DNA of 64,000 nucleotides from JAIOSM01 sp023143455 (GTDB taxonomy: Bacteria > Desulfobacterota > Desulfobacteria > Desulfobacterales > Desulfobacteraceae). The notes under the pieces were generated by a model that saw nothing but the letters and a program-made list of their open reading frames with translations, ran no database searches and was not told the origin of the DNA. The position numbers and the translations under genes were made by a program. Positions 1-8,780 of this stretch are shown piece after piece (the stretch's first letter is position 1; the number at the start of each line of letters is the position of its first letter). Location of the stretch: the NCBI GenBank assembly GCA_030632885.1, contig DAOVTW010000001.1:166435-230434 (forward strand), read 5' to 3'.

Positions 1-1130
1 TTGCAGGAGGCTTCTTGCCAGATAGTGCAGATGCAAAAATGAAAGAAAAAAAACATCCACTGCCAATACATTTTTGTAACGAATGTGGCTTAGTACAAAC
101 CCTTTACGTGGTACCAGCCGATGTTTTGTTCACAAATTATTGTTTTTCATCAAGTACAATTCCCTACTTAGTTGAACATTTTGAAAATTATGGAAAGTGG
201 ATCGTTGATAAGCTTAAGCCACAAACTGTTATTGAGTTTGGTTGTAATGACGGAATTCTGCTAAGCCCTCTTAAAGATATGGGTGTCACTGTAATAGGGA
301 TAGATATTTCAGAAAATATAACAGAAATGGCACGAGCAAAAGGATTAAATGTAAAAACAGGGTTTTTTAATCAAGAAACGGCAGAGCAAATAAAATCAGA
401 AGTGGGCGAGGTTGATGTCATCACAGGTAGTAATTGTTTTCCTCATAATGATGATCTAGGTGAAATCCTTAAAGCGACTCATAGTTTGTTAAATAAAAAC
501 GGTCATTTGTGCCTGGAAGTTATGTACGCTCGTTCATTAAACGATACATGGCAATGGGACTCCATGTACCATGAGCATTTAAACTACTTTTGTTTATTAA
601 CACTTGAAAATCTCTTTAATCGCCATGGTCTACATACAGTTCATGCAGAAATAGTTCCGATGCATGCTGGTTCTTTAAGGATAATAGCTGCTGTTAATCC
701 CGATGAAGAAGCATCTGAGAGTGTTCTTAAACTCATGGCTGAAGAACATGAACAGAAACTTATTAGTAAAGAAACCTGGTTAAAATTTGGAGTTGGTGTA
801 AATCGTCAAATTGAAATTACAAAAGTAACTCTAAAAAACTTAAGTAAAAATGCTAGAATATGGGGCTATGGCGCTGCTGGAAGAGCGACAATGTGGGTAA
901 ATGCTTGCGATATGGATTACCTTGAATTCATTGTGGATTCATCTCCTCTAAGAAGTGGGAGATTAATGCCAGGCACCCATACACCTATAGTATATCCTGA
1001 AGCTCTTAAAATAAATCCTCCTGATTATATTTTTGTTCCTGCTTGGAATTATATTGATATTATTATGGAAAAAGAGAGTTGGTATAAAGGTATATGGTGT
1101 GTTCCAGTGCCAGAACTTAAATTTTTATAA
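1..1130 (+). CDS. SAM-dependent C-methyltransferase of sugar biosynthesis (5' partial)
   Basis: The frame is open back to base 3 with no stop, so the gene begins before the window; the TTG at 15 is not its real start. What is visible matches the NDP-4-keto-sugar C-methyltransferase family (TylC3/NovU type). It has the end of an N-terminal zinc-binding segment (FCNECGLVQ), a SAM-binding Rossmann domain (IEFGCNDGILL, then GIDIS), the family YHEHLNYF stretch, and the C-terminal conserved domain beginning WGYGAAGRA. About 30-40 N-terminal residues with the first zinc cysteines should lie upstream. It is followed after 31 bases by a sugar-nucleotide epimerase, so it probably methylates a deoxysugar of the surface polysaccharide. 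The family call is secure; the exact sugar is not known. Confidence 0.88.
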   Translation, partial: AGGFLPDSADAKMKEKKHPLPIHFCNECGLVQTLYVVPADVLFTNYCFSSSTIPYLVEHFENYGKWIVDKLKPQTVIEFGCNDGILLSPLKDMGVTVIGIDISENITEMARAKGLNVKTGFFNQETAEQIKSEVGEVDVITGSNCFPHNDDLGEILKATHSLLNKNGHLCLEVMYARSLNDTWQWDSMYHEHLNYFCLLTLENLFNRHGLHTVHAEIVPMHAGSLRIIAAVNPDEEASESVLKLMAEEHEQKLISKETWLKFGVGVNRQIEITKVTLKNLSKNARIWGYGAAGRATMWVNACDMDYLEFIVDSSPLRSGRLMPGTHTPIVYPEALKINPPDYIFVPAWNYIDIIMEKESWYKGIWCVPVPELKFL

Positions 1131-1161
1131 AAACAATTTTAACAATAGGAAGTAAATAGCA

Positions 1162-2244
1162 ATGAAAGTAATGACAATCTGTGGAACAAGACCTGAAATG
1201 ATTAAATTATGGTCAACGATTAAAAAATTAGATAACTCAAATTTTGAGCATATCTTTGTCCATACCGGACAAAACTTCACTCCAGAACTTAAGGATTTCT
1301 TTTTCAATGACTTAGAGCTTAGAAAACCCGATTACAATCTGGATATAGATGTTTCCTCCTACGGTAATGAAGTATCAGATGTTATAAAAAAGTCAGACGA
1401 ATTATTTAAGAAAGTTAAACCAGATGCTCTTCTCATTCTAGGAGATACATACAGCGGTTTGTCTATTCTTCCTGCATCGAATCAAGGAATCAAGGTATTT
1501 CACCTGGAAGCAGGACTAAGAGCTTGGGACAAAAGAATGCCTGAGCAGAGGAACAGAGTTCTAATTGATCATATGTCTGACTTTCTACTGCCATACTATG
1601 ATTACCATAGGGAAAATCTTTTAAGGGAAGGAATTCATCCTTCCAAAATCGTTTGCACAGGCAACCCTGTTTACGAAGCTATGACAAACTTCCTGCCTCA
1701 AATAGAATCTAGTGATATTTTAAACTACTTCGATGTAAAACCAAACGAATACTTAACCGCCACTATTCATAGAAAAGAGAATGTTGATGATATGGTTGAA
1801 CTACAAAAGATCCTTGATGGTCTGGGACTTATTTGTAAAAAACTTCAAAAGAAGGTTATATATCTTATGCATCCGCGTACACTAAGTAAAATTGACAACG
1901 TAATAGTTCCAAAGGATGTAATCGTTCATAAACCACTTGGATTCTATGATTTTAACAGACTTAATATGAGTGCTTATTGTCTTATAGGGGACTCTGGATC
2001 AACAGCAGAGGAAGGACTATTCTTCAAGAAACCTGTTGTTAGTATCAGAAAAACTACTGAGAGATACGAAACCCTTGAAAGTGGTGGACATATTGTTGCT
2101 GGTACTGAACCTCAAGATATTGTTGACTCTGTACTAACAATTGTAAATCAGGAATGGGCATGCAGATATGATATGTGTGAGAACTTTTCTCCATCAAATG
2201 TAATTATTAATGCAGTAAGATCTAAAATAACTAATTTTTTCTAG
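1162..2244 (+). CDS. wecB: Non-hydrolysing UDP-N-acetylglucosamine 2-epimerase family protein
   Basis: At 360 residues this has the normal length of the WecB family. Visible motifs are the N-terminal TICGTRPEMIKLW, HTGQN, FHLEAGLRAWDKRMPEQRNR, and the C-terminal GDSGSTAEEGLFFKKP loop that binds the UDP part. The family inverts C2 of UDP-HexNAc, giving for example UDP-ManNAc from UDP-GlcNAc in the cytoplasm. The N-terminal HTGQN and KPDYNL stretches also resemble FnlC/WbjD, which act on UDP-6-deoxy-HexNAc in UDP-L-FucNAc synthesis. With 6-deoxy-HexNAc genes in the same cluster, that substrate is a real alternative. The start ATG follows GGAAG about 10 bases upstream. Family confidence is high, substrate confidence low, and the symbol is by family only. 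Confidence 0.85.
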   Translation: MKVMTICGTRPEMIKLWSTIKKLDNSNFEHIFVHTGQNFTPELKDFFFNDLELRKPDYNLDIDVSSYGNEVSDVIKKSDELFKKVKPDALLILGDTYSGLSILPASNQGIKVFHLEAGLRAWDKRMPEQRNRVLIDHMSDFLLPYYDYHRENLLREGIHPSKIVCTGNPVYEAMTNFLPQIESSDILNYFDVKPNEYLTATIHRKENVDDMVELQKILDGLGLICKKLQKKVIYLMHPRTLSKIDNVIVPKDVIVHKPLGFYDFNRLNMSAYCLIGDSGSTAEEGLFFKKPVVSIRKTTERYETLESGGHIVAGTEPQDIVDSVLTIVNQEWACRYDMCENFSPSNVIINAVRSKITNFF

Positions 2245-2343
2245 GAATGATATCTGCCTAAACCCAAAATTTTTTATTAAAACCTCAAAAGTAACTTTTT
2301 TTCGATAAAGCACTAGATAAACCGTAAAAAAATTAAACATATT

Positions 2344-4032
2344 ATGAATAATATTGACACCTCTAAAGAAATTTTGACTGGCCGTAAGCAATGGATTTTT
2401 ATATTTATTATTACAATAGGAATTTTATTGCGTCTGTATGGAATCAATGCGCCGTTATTGGATAGTCATCAACTGAGGCAAACACAAACAGCGATGATGG
2501 CTAAAAACATTTATTCTGATAATATGAATATATTTAAGACCCGATTAGACTTCGTGGGTGATAAATCTAATTATATTATTTTTGAGTTTCCACTAATGCA
2601 TGGTATATCAGCTCTACTGTATAATATATTTGGAGTGCATGATGTAATAGGTAGATTGGTTAGTTTGGCATTTTCTATTGGGGCACTATTTACGATATAT
2701 GGATTAGCCCGCTACTTTTTACCTATTAATGCTGCTTTGGTCACACTGGCTGTATACACATTATCGCCGATGGATATCTTTTTTAGTCGCGCTTTTATGC
2801 CTGAGTCCTCTATGATGTTTTTATCAATAGCAGCGATGTATTTTTTTTATCAATGGATTGAGAAGGGAAAGAGACTTGCATATTTTCTTTCCATTGTTTG
2901 CGTGACATTGGGATGTATCTCTAAACCACCAGCTGGTTTGGTGTTAGCTCCTATTTTTGTTACATGCTTCATCAATTATTCGTGGAACGTATTCAAACGA
3001 CTGAGTTTTTGGTGTTATTTTACCTTGCCACCTGTAGTATTTATTTCATGGGCAATATACGCCAACTATATTAATGCGCAAGGAACAAATGCTCCTTATA
3101 GCGCCTCCTGGATATCAATATTAGGTAATATGCAACATATCACCTATTACTGGTTTAAGTTTGATTTCTATTTCTTTATTGGTTCTTCCATATTTCTCTT
3201 ACTTCTCACTCCTCTGGGGTTTATTGGAATGGGCATAGGTTTATTTAGTATCAATAATAGAAATAAAAAAATTATTTTATATACATGGGCAGCTACTATT
3301 ATTGGCTATTTTTTAATTCTTTCAACGGCGACTAGTGGACATATCTACTATCATCTTCCCTTGCTGCCTTTGGCCGCCATTTTGACTGGATATGCGTCTA
3401 CAAGGTTGATTAATAATTCTGTACTGTTAGAGAGAATAAAATACAATAAATTAGTAATATCCTTAATGTTGATTGTAATAATCGGGTATGGAGTTGGCTA
3501 TTACAAATACTTCTCTTATATGTATGACACTAACCTACGAATGCCATATACCATGGAAGTAGCCAAAATTATAAAAGAAAAAACCAATAAAAGCGATGGG
3601 ATAATACTCATGGAACCAAATGTTGCTACTGGTACTACGCTGGGTTATTATGCACATCGCAATACATGTCAACTTAACATGGTGAAGTCAGATGAAGAGG
3701 CTATTCAGCAACTTGAGAGCTATAGAAAGCATAAAGCTCTGACATTTGTGGCTATTGATACAAAATATGGAAGCGGAATGAAATGGTTAAAAGAGCATCC
3801 AAGATTTCATGATCACATAAAGACAAATTATCAATTGATTTTAAGTTCAAATCATTATATTATATATAATCTAAATGATCCTACTTTAGAATTAAATAAG
3901 CTCAACCAACAAGAAAAGCGAAAAAATGGTAGCAGTTTTAGCAAACAGCTTGGATATAGAAGGGCAGGTCAATCGTATTGTCACGATAGCACTGGTTTTG
4001 TATGCTTGTTTGTTACCACTGAACACAATTGA
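2344..4032 (+). CDS. GT39/PMT-like membrane glycosyltransferase
   Basis: A 562-residue polytopic membrane protein with about ten to twelve hydrophobic segments followed by a soluble C-terminal region from about residue 410. The first periplasmic loop carries an acidic residue followed by a Gln/Arg-rich stretch (LLDSHQLRQTQTAMMAKN), as in the PMT_2/ArnT-like GT39 fold, where an Asp in this loop acts in catalysis. Such enzymes move a sugar from a polyprenyl-phosphate donor on the periplasmic side. No clear Shine-Dalgarno precedes the ATG. The last 36 residues lie in a 107-base out-of-frame overlap with the next gene and look non-conserved and basic, so the functional protein probably ends near residue 520. 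Fold-level call; the acceptor is unknown. Confidence 0.75.
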   Translation: MNNIDTSKEILTGRKQWIFIFIITIGILLRLYGINAPLLDSHQLRQTQTAMMAKNIYSDNMNIFKTRLDFVGDKSNYIIFEFPLMHGISALLYNIFGVHDVIGRLVSLAFSIGALFTIYGLARYFLPINAALVTLAVYTLSPMDIFFSRAFMPESSMMFLSIAAMYFFYQWIEKGKRLAYFLSIVCVTLGCISKPPAGLVLAPIFVTCFINYSWNVFKRLSFWCYFTLPPVVFISWAIYANYINAQGTNAPYSASWISILGNMQHITYYWFKFDFYFFIGSSIFLLLLTPLGFIGMGIGLFSINNRNKKIILYTWAATIIGYFLILSTATSGHIYYHLPLLPLAAILTGYASTRLINNSVLLERIKYNKLVISLMLIVIIGYGVGYYKYFSYMYDTNLRMPYTMEVAKIIKEKTNKSDGIILMEPNVATGTTLGYYAHRNTCQLNMVKSDEEAIQQLESYRKHKALTFVAIDTKYGSGMKWLKEHPRFHDHIKTNYQLILSSNHYIIYNLNDPTLELNKLNQQEKRKNGSSFSKQLGYRRAGQSYCHDSTGFVCLFVTTEHN

Positions 4033-5404
4033 ATGGAACTGGTTTGATGTGCAAAGATTCGAAGTGAAATTAATCATGATCCCCTTTCTCTTCCTACTTG
4101 CTACGTGGCTCACGAGGATTGTTAAATTTCAAAAGAAAAGAACTATAAGGGAGAAATCATTTTGGTTTTTTTCATTAATGTATGCATCTTCTCAATTTCT
4201 GTCCTTGATAAACTCTCCCTTTGATATAGAATCGCTGAAACAGTCATTTATTATACTATGTTACTTGGTCATGATGATCATCGTATCAGATACCGTATCA
4301 TGCCGGAAGACGATATCGTCAGTTCTAACAGTAATTGGAATAATGTCTTATATTATTGCAGCTACCGGGGTAGTCACTTTTTATTTTAATGGTTGCAATT
4401 TAGGTAGATTGGGAGCAGCAGGAACAAATCTACTGGGAATCATCAATTTGGGCGGCGATTCATACTACTTTGGTGATATTCTACTTTTTGCAAGTGGGGC
4501 TGTTCTTTTTTTAACTCTAAAAAACAGTCAAAAACGTTACGTGAAATTTGTTTTTTTAACTTTGTTGTTCCTATGGTCTTCAGCAATAATTTTAACCTTT
4601 ACCAAGGGTTTGATCATAGCAGCTGTAGCTTTTATGCTTCTATCTATTTTTTTTCTCAAGGGGAAAAGAATTTTCGTCTCACTATGTCTTATGTTATTCA
4701 TGGTTGCTTTTTTTGGAAATTCTATATTAACAAAATATGTTAAAGAGAAGAAAGTTGGACAAAACCAATCAGCAAAACAATTATTTCTTCGTGAAAATCA
4801 AAGTTCATCTACTCAACATGGTCGAAATCATGTATTCGGTTATAATTCATTGTATGTTAGGTTAACACTGGTTGAAGTGTCATTGGCTAAATCAATTGAT
4901 AATTTTTGGTTTGGTCATGGCGCAGGACTTTCGAAATATTTATTACCAGATATGGTACTTATTGAGATGAAGGAAGATGCTAAAGTAGACATTTATAAGC
5001 ATGATGATCTCACAGACGGCACAGAAAAAAATTGGCAGGCCGCGAAAAGAAACCTAATAGATTCCCACGTTTTTTTTTTGACAGAGTTCTTTAATGTAGG
5101 AATCCTTGGTGCCTGTTCCTTAATTTGCCTCGTGCTCTTAGTTATTGTAGAGCTGATCAAAGTTATTAAAACTTCAGTAGAGAAAAATGATCATATCCCA
5201 TCGCTCCTTTTAGCTTCCATAATAGCGATGCTGATTTTTCGTCTATTTGGAAGTCTGATTTCGATACCGTTCCTATGGTTCATGTTAGGATTCGCCTTTG
5301 GTGTCAGCCAAATTTATAGGGATCAAGGATCGATAAAACGAATACTGGATGATGAAAGATATGACCTAAAAATGAATCCAGAATCTATTCTCGCATTTAA
5401 ATAA
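3926..5404 (+). CDS. O-antigen ligase/polymerase (WaaL/Wzy_C family)
   Basis: A 492-residue integral membrane protein with roughly eleven to twelve hydrophobic segments. A large periplasmic loop (about residues 270-390) is followed by DSHVFFLTEFFNVGILG, the typical region of the Wzy_C/O-antigen ligase family where a conserved His sits in an H-x(n)-E-x-G-x-x-G context. Members either ligate undecaprenyl-linked O-antigen to lipid A-core or polymerise repeat units in the periplasm; the two roles cannot be told apart here. The start overlaps the previous gene by 107 bases in another frame, suggesting translational coupling. About 240 bases without a convincing gene follow before the next methyltransferase. 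Confidence 0.78.
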   Translation: MVAVLANSLDIEGQVNRIVTIALVLYACLLPLNTIEWNWFDVQRFEVKLIMIPFLFLLATWLTRIVKFQKKRTIREKSFWFFSLMYASSQFLSLINSPFDIESLKQSFIILCYLVMMIIVSDTVSCRKTISSVLTVIGIMSYIIAATGVVTFYFNGCNLGRLGAAGTNLLGIINLGGDSYYFGDILLFASGAVLFLTLKNSQKRYVKFVFLTLLFLWSSAIILTFTKGLIIAAVAFMLLSIFFLKGKRIFVSLCLMLFMVAFFGNSILTKYVKEKKVGQNQSAKQLFLRENQSSSTQHGRNHVFGYNSLYVRLTLVEVSLAKSIDNFWFGHGAGLSKYLLPDMVLIEMKEDAKVDIYKHDDLTDGTEKNWQAAKRNLIDSHVFFLTEFFNVGILGACSLICLVLLVIVELIKVIKTSVEKNDHIPSLLLASIIAMLIFRLFGSLISIPFLWFMLGFAFGVSQIYRDQGSIKRILDDERYDLKMNPESILAFK

Positions 5405-5643
5405 GGTCAGTATTCGATTGTTTGAAAATGATAAAAAATTCTCCAACGGTCTATTCACCTGTACTTATAGTAGTGATGAACAAATTGAAAGGTGACAATA
5501 ACAGCGTTAGGGTTGTATTCCTTTCTTAAAAGCGGTATTCGATTTGAGGAAATTACTCAATCAAATAGAAAAATTATGGAAGTCGAAGTAGGGAAAATGA
5601 TGTTGAATAATAAAAAGTTATGTTTATATATGGAGAAAGGGTA

Positions 5644-6495
5644 ATGGCCTGTATCATATGTGGTTCGGATTCTGAGAGTATAAAATTTATTTATTCAGAT
5701 ACTGAGTTCTATGAATGTACAAAATGCAAATTAGTAAGAACACTCCCTTTTCCACAATTAGGTGAAATAAGAGAACATTATAAGAATAAATTTGAAAAGG
5801 GTAATTATAGTACCATACATTCAAGTATGGACATGTATATTTACTTATATAGAACATATATTGATTTAATAAAAAATTATTCCGGCGCTCTTTCGGGTAA
5901 GAAAATTTTAGATGTCGGCTGTTTTACAGGAGATTTTTTAGACCTGGCTTTGAAAGAAAATGCGGAAACTTATGGTATAGAACTTCAAGAAGACGCAGCT
6001 CAAATTTCAAACAAAAAGCATTATGGTCGGATATTAAACTGTCAATTTAATGATGCTGCTTTTGATAAGACCTTTGATATTGTAACATTGTTTGGTCTTA
6101 TAGAACATGTAACTACACCAGAAATATTATTAGAAAATATTTCAAGTTGGATGAAATCTGAAAGTCTTTTAATAATACAAACACCAAATGCTGGATCATT
6201 TTGGTCAAGCATACTTGGGAAATTCTGGCCACCATATGCTCCAGTAGAACATATTCATTATTTTTCTGCTAAAAATATTAAACAATTCTTAGAAAAATAT
6301 AATTATACAGTTTTAAAGGTAAAACCACATATTAAAAAATTAAGTATTGAGTATGTCTATACTATGTTCCAGAATTTTGGCCCAGAATTTTATATACTTT
6401 TGAAGCCATTTTATTGGGTTCTACCAAAATTTTTAAAGAAGCTTAAACTTCCATTTTATGGTGGTGAAATGTTGATAGTTGCAAAAAAAAATTAA
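5644..6495 (+). CDS. Zinc-ribbon class I SAM-dependent methyltransferase
   Basis: I start at the ATG at 5644 because GGAG with 8 bases of spacing lies just upstream; an in-frame ATG at 5620 would add eight residues and bury that ribosome site. The 283-residue product begins with a CxxC...CxxC ribbon (ACIICG, then ECTKCKLV) seen in many sugar- and lipid-cluster methyltransferases. A Methyltransf_23-type Rossmann domain follows with SAM loop ILDVGCFTGDFLD and a YGIE acidic strand end. The segment VTLFGLIEHV is the usual post-II motif of this fold. It probably methylates a sugar or lipid-linked intermediate of the polysaccharide pathway; the acceptor cannot be deduced. Confidence 0.8.
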   Translation: MACIICGSDSESIKFIYSDTEFYECTKCKLVRTLPFPQLGEIREHYKNKFEKGNYSTIHSSMDMYIYLYRTYIDLIKNYSGALSGKKILDVGCFTGDFLDLALKENAETYGIELQEDAAQISNKKHYGRILNCQFNDAAFDKTFDIVTLFGLIEHVTTPEILLENISSWMKSESLLIIQTPNAGSFWSSILGKFWPPYAPVEHIHYFSAKNIKQFLEKYNYTVLKVKPHIKKLSIEYVYTMFQNFGPEFYILLKPFYWVLPKFLKKLKLPFYGGEMLIVAKKN

Positions 6496-6556
6496 GTTGT
6501 TTCAAAAGAAGGATCAGTATCAGCAATATTTTAATTAATTTCATTATAAGATCAGT

Positions 6557-7792
6557 ATGAATATTTTAATAATTTCTCAATATTTTTGGCCTGAAAATTT
6601 CAGGATAAATGAGCTTTCTTTATCTCTTAAAAAAAAGGGGCATAAGGTCACAATCCTTACAGGGAAACCCAATTATCCAGAAGGAAGTTTTTTTAAAGGT
6701 TACGGGTTGTTTAAAAGAAACCGAGAGGATTATGATGGGGTTCAGGTTATAAGAGTTCCTATGCTTCCGAGAGGTACAAGTGGTGTTTTTAAACTTTTAA
6801 TAAATTATATTTCTTATGTATTAAGTGCAGGAATATTAGGACCTTTTTTTTGTCGGGGAAACTATGATGTCATTTTTGTATATGAGCCATCACCTATAAC
6901 TGTAGGTATACCTGCAATAGTAATGAAGAAGTTAAAAAAAGCTCCAATCATGTTTTGGGTTCAGGACTTGTGGCCGGAAACTTTATCAGCTGTTGGTATT
7001 ATTACTTCAAAAAAAACCTTGAAAATTGTTGGTTCAATGGTACATTTTATATATTCTCAATGTGATAGAATATTAATTCAATCAAAAGCTTTTAGATCTT
7101 CTGTGGAAAAATATACATCAAAACCTGATAACATTCTTTATTTTCCCAATAGTGCAGAAGAATTATATCGACCTTTATCTTTTAAAGCAAATACCCCGGA
7201 AGAAAAATTAATTCCATCAGGTTTTAGAGTAATATTTGCAGGTAATATTGGTGCTGCACAAGGTTTTACAACCATAATAGATGCTGCAGATCTGCTAAAA
7301 GAACATAAAGATATCCACTGGGTAATTTTAGGCGATGGTAGGCTGCGGGCATGGGTAGAAGCTGAGATTAAAAAGCGAGATTTAGGAGGAACATTTCATT
7401 TGTTAGGGAAGCATCCAATTGAAACTATGCCACGATTTTTTTCATTTGCTGATACTTTGTTGGTTACCCTAAAAAAAGACCCAATTTTTTCTTTAACAAT
7501 CCCTGCCAAACTTCAATCCTACCTGGCGTGCGGGCGCCCAGTGATAGCTGCTTTAGATGGTGCAGGGGCAGATGTCGTCAAAGAGTCAAATTCGGGTTTA
7601 GTGTGTTCCCCTGATGACCCCGGTGACTTAGCCAAGGCAGTTTTAGAAATGCACGGCATGTCAGAAGAGAAGCGAAGGATTATGGGGGAAGACGGCAGGA
7701 AATACTTTGAAGTTTTTTTTGAAGAGAAAATGCTTGTTAATAAGTTGGAAACATGGATGAAGGAAGTCTCAAAATGTGAGAATAATGAGTAA
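6557..7792 (+). CDS. WbuB-like GT4 glycosyltransferase
   Basis: 411 residues with a two-domain GT-B fold. The N-terminal domain opens with ILIISQYFWPENFRINELS and LTGKPNYPEG, which is characteristic of WbuB-like transferases (in E. coli, the L-FucNAc transferase of O26-type clusters). The C-terminal domain carries FAGNIGAAQGF, the nucleotide-sugar site KLQSYLACGRPVIAA and a downstream acidic pair. It should add the second sugar to the undecaprenyl-PP-linked primer on the cytoplasmic face, the primer being made by the WecA/WbpL-like enzyme two genes downstream. It overlaps the next reading frame by eight bases (ATGAGTAA), implying coupled translation. The donor sugar is inferred to be a 6-deoxy-HexNAc. 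Confidence 0.88.
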   Translation: MNILIISQYFWPENFRINELSLSLKKKGHKVTILTGKPNYPEGSFFKGYGLFKRNREDYDGVQVIRVPMLPRGTSGVFKLLINYISYVLSAGILGPFFCRGNYDVIFVYEPSPITVGIPAIVMKKLKKAPIMFWVQDLWPETLSAVGIITSKKTLKIVGSMVHFIYSQCDRILIQSKAFRSSVEKYTSKPDNILYFPNSAEELYRPLSFKANTPEEKLIPSGFRVIFAGNIGAAQGFTTIIDAADLLKEHKDIHWVILGDGRLRAWVEAEIKKRDLGGTFHLLGKHPIETMPRFFSFADTLLVTLKKDPIFSLTIPAKLQSYLACGRPVIAALDGAGADVVKESNSGLVCSPDDPGDLAKAVLEMHGMSEEKRRIMGEDGRKYFEVFFEEKMLVNKLETWMKEVSKCENNE

Positions 7793-8771
7793 CGATCAAA
7801 AAAAAATTCTTATCACCGGTATATCAGGTTTTATTGGGCAAGCATTATTCGATAAATTTTTAAAGGAATATAGTGTTATTGGTATTGATAATAATATGAA
7901 ACAGACGGTTCAGAGTTTTCCTTTAAATCTTTCAGATATAACTGATTATGAAAAAATTTCTAAATTTGTTAACATTCATAAACCCGATATAGTAATACAT
8001 TGTGCTGGCATTGCTCATCAAAAAATCGGAGTTATTGATTCTTATGAATATTTTCGTGTCAACAGCCATGCAACTGAAAGCCTTGCCAAAGTAGTAAATA
8101 AAGCCAATCATGATGTCTATTTTATATTCTTATCTTCTATATCAGTTTATGGTGAAGATAATATACAAAATTCTCTGTCTGAAGATGGCCAATGCAATCC
8201 TTCAAGTGATTATGGTAGTAGTAAACTTGATGCTGAAAAACGCCTAATTGCATTATATAATTCTGGAGAATTAAAAAAGCTTGATATTTTCAGACTTGCA
8301 CCTGTTTATGACTCTGAATGGTCATTAAACCTGGACAGAAGAGTTTTTGCTACTAAGAAATTAGCATATCTAAAATTTGGGACAGGCGAACAGGAGATGT
8401 CTGCTGTCTCCAGACAAAATCTTGTGGATTTTATTGAATATAGATTGGATCAAGAAAAAGGGAATTCAACAGATAGTTGTTTTATTAATATTTTAAATGT
8501 TTGTGATGAGAAACCATACAGGTTTAAAGAGATAATCAGAGTTTTTAAAAAATCTTCGTATCATCCAGACAGATTTGTCTTTACTATTCCTTTGTTTTTT
8601 GTATGGATGGTTACCCGAATGGCAGGGCTAATTCTAAGGAGTAAACGTCAATGGCTCCATTCTTGTTATAATAAATTGGCATATAGTTTAGTTTTTAGTA
8701 ACAAAAAGATGCTTGATACAGGATTTGAGCCTCATAATAATTTAAATGCTGTTTTTTTGAAAAATGAATAG
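7785..8771 (+). CDS. WbpV-like NAD-dependent epimerase/4-reductase
   Basis: An extended SDR with the N-terminal NAD motif ILITGISGFIGQ, the HCAGIAHQ region, SSISVYG and the catalytic pair in DYGSSK (Y-x-x-x-K). I use the ATG at 7785, which overlaps the upstream stop by eight bases, rather than the GTG at 7776. The order GT4, SDR, WbpL-like transferase and WbpM-like dehydratase matches clusters in which the SDR (WbpV, WreQ) reduces the 4-keto sugar made by WbpM to UDP-D-QuiNAc. That role is inferred from neighbourhood and family resemblance; a 4-epimerase activity is the alternative. The 328-residue length is usual for the family. Confidence 0.82.
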   Translation: MSNDQKKILITGISGFIGQALFDKFLKEYSVIGIDNNMKQTVQSFPLNLSDITDYEKISKFVNIHKPDIVIHCAGIAHQKIGVIDSYEYFRVNSHATESLAKVVNKANHDVYFIFLSSISVYGEDNIQNSLSEDGQCNPSSDYGSSKLDAEKRLIALYNSGELKKLDIFRLAPVYDSEWSLNLDRRVFATKKLAYLKFGTGEQEMSAVSRQNLVDFIEYRLDQEKGNSTDSCFINILNVCDEKPYRFKEIIRVFKKSSYHPDRFVFTIPLFFVWMVTRMAGLILRSKRQWLHSCYNKLAYSLVFSNKKMLDTGFEPHNNLNAVFLKNE

Positions 8772-8780
8772 ATAACTTGT

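Noticed and set aside
5405..5643. Remnant gene between the O-antigen ligase and the zinc-ribbon methyltransferase
   Set aside because: Short frames of about 34 and 43 codons exist in two different frames, but I recognise no protein family in either and see no ribosome site.
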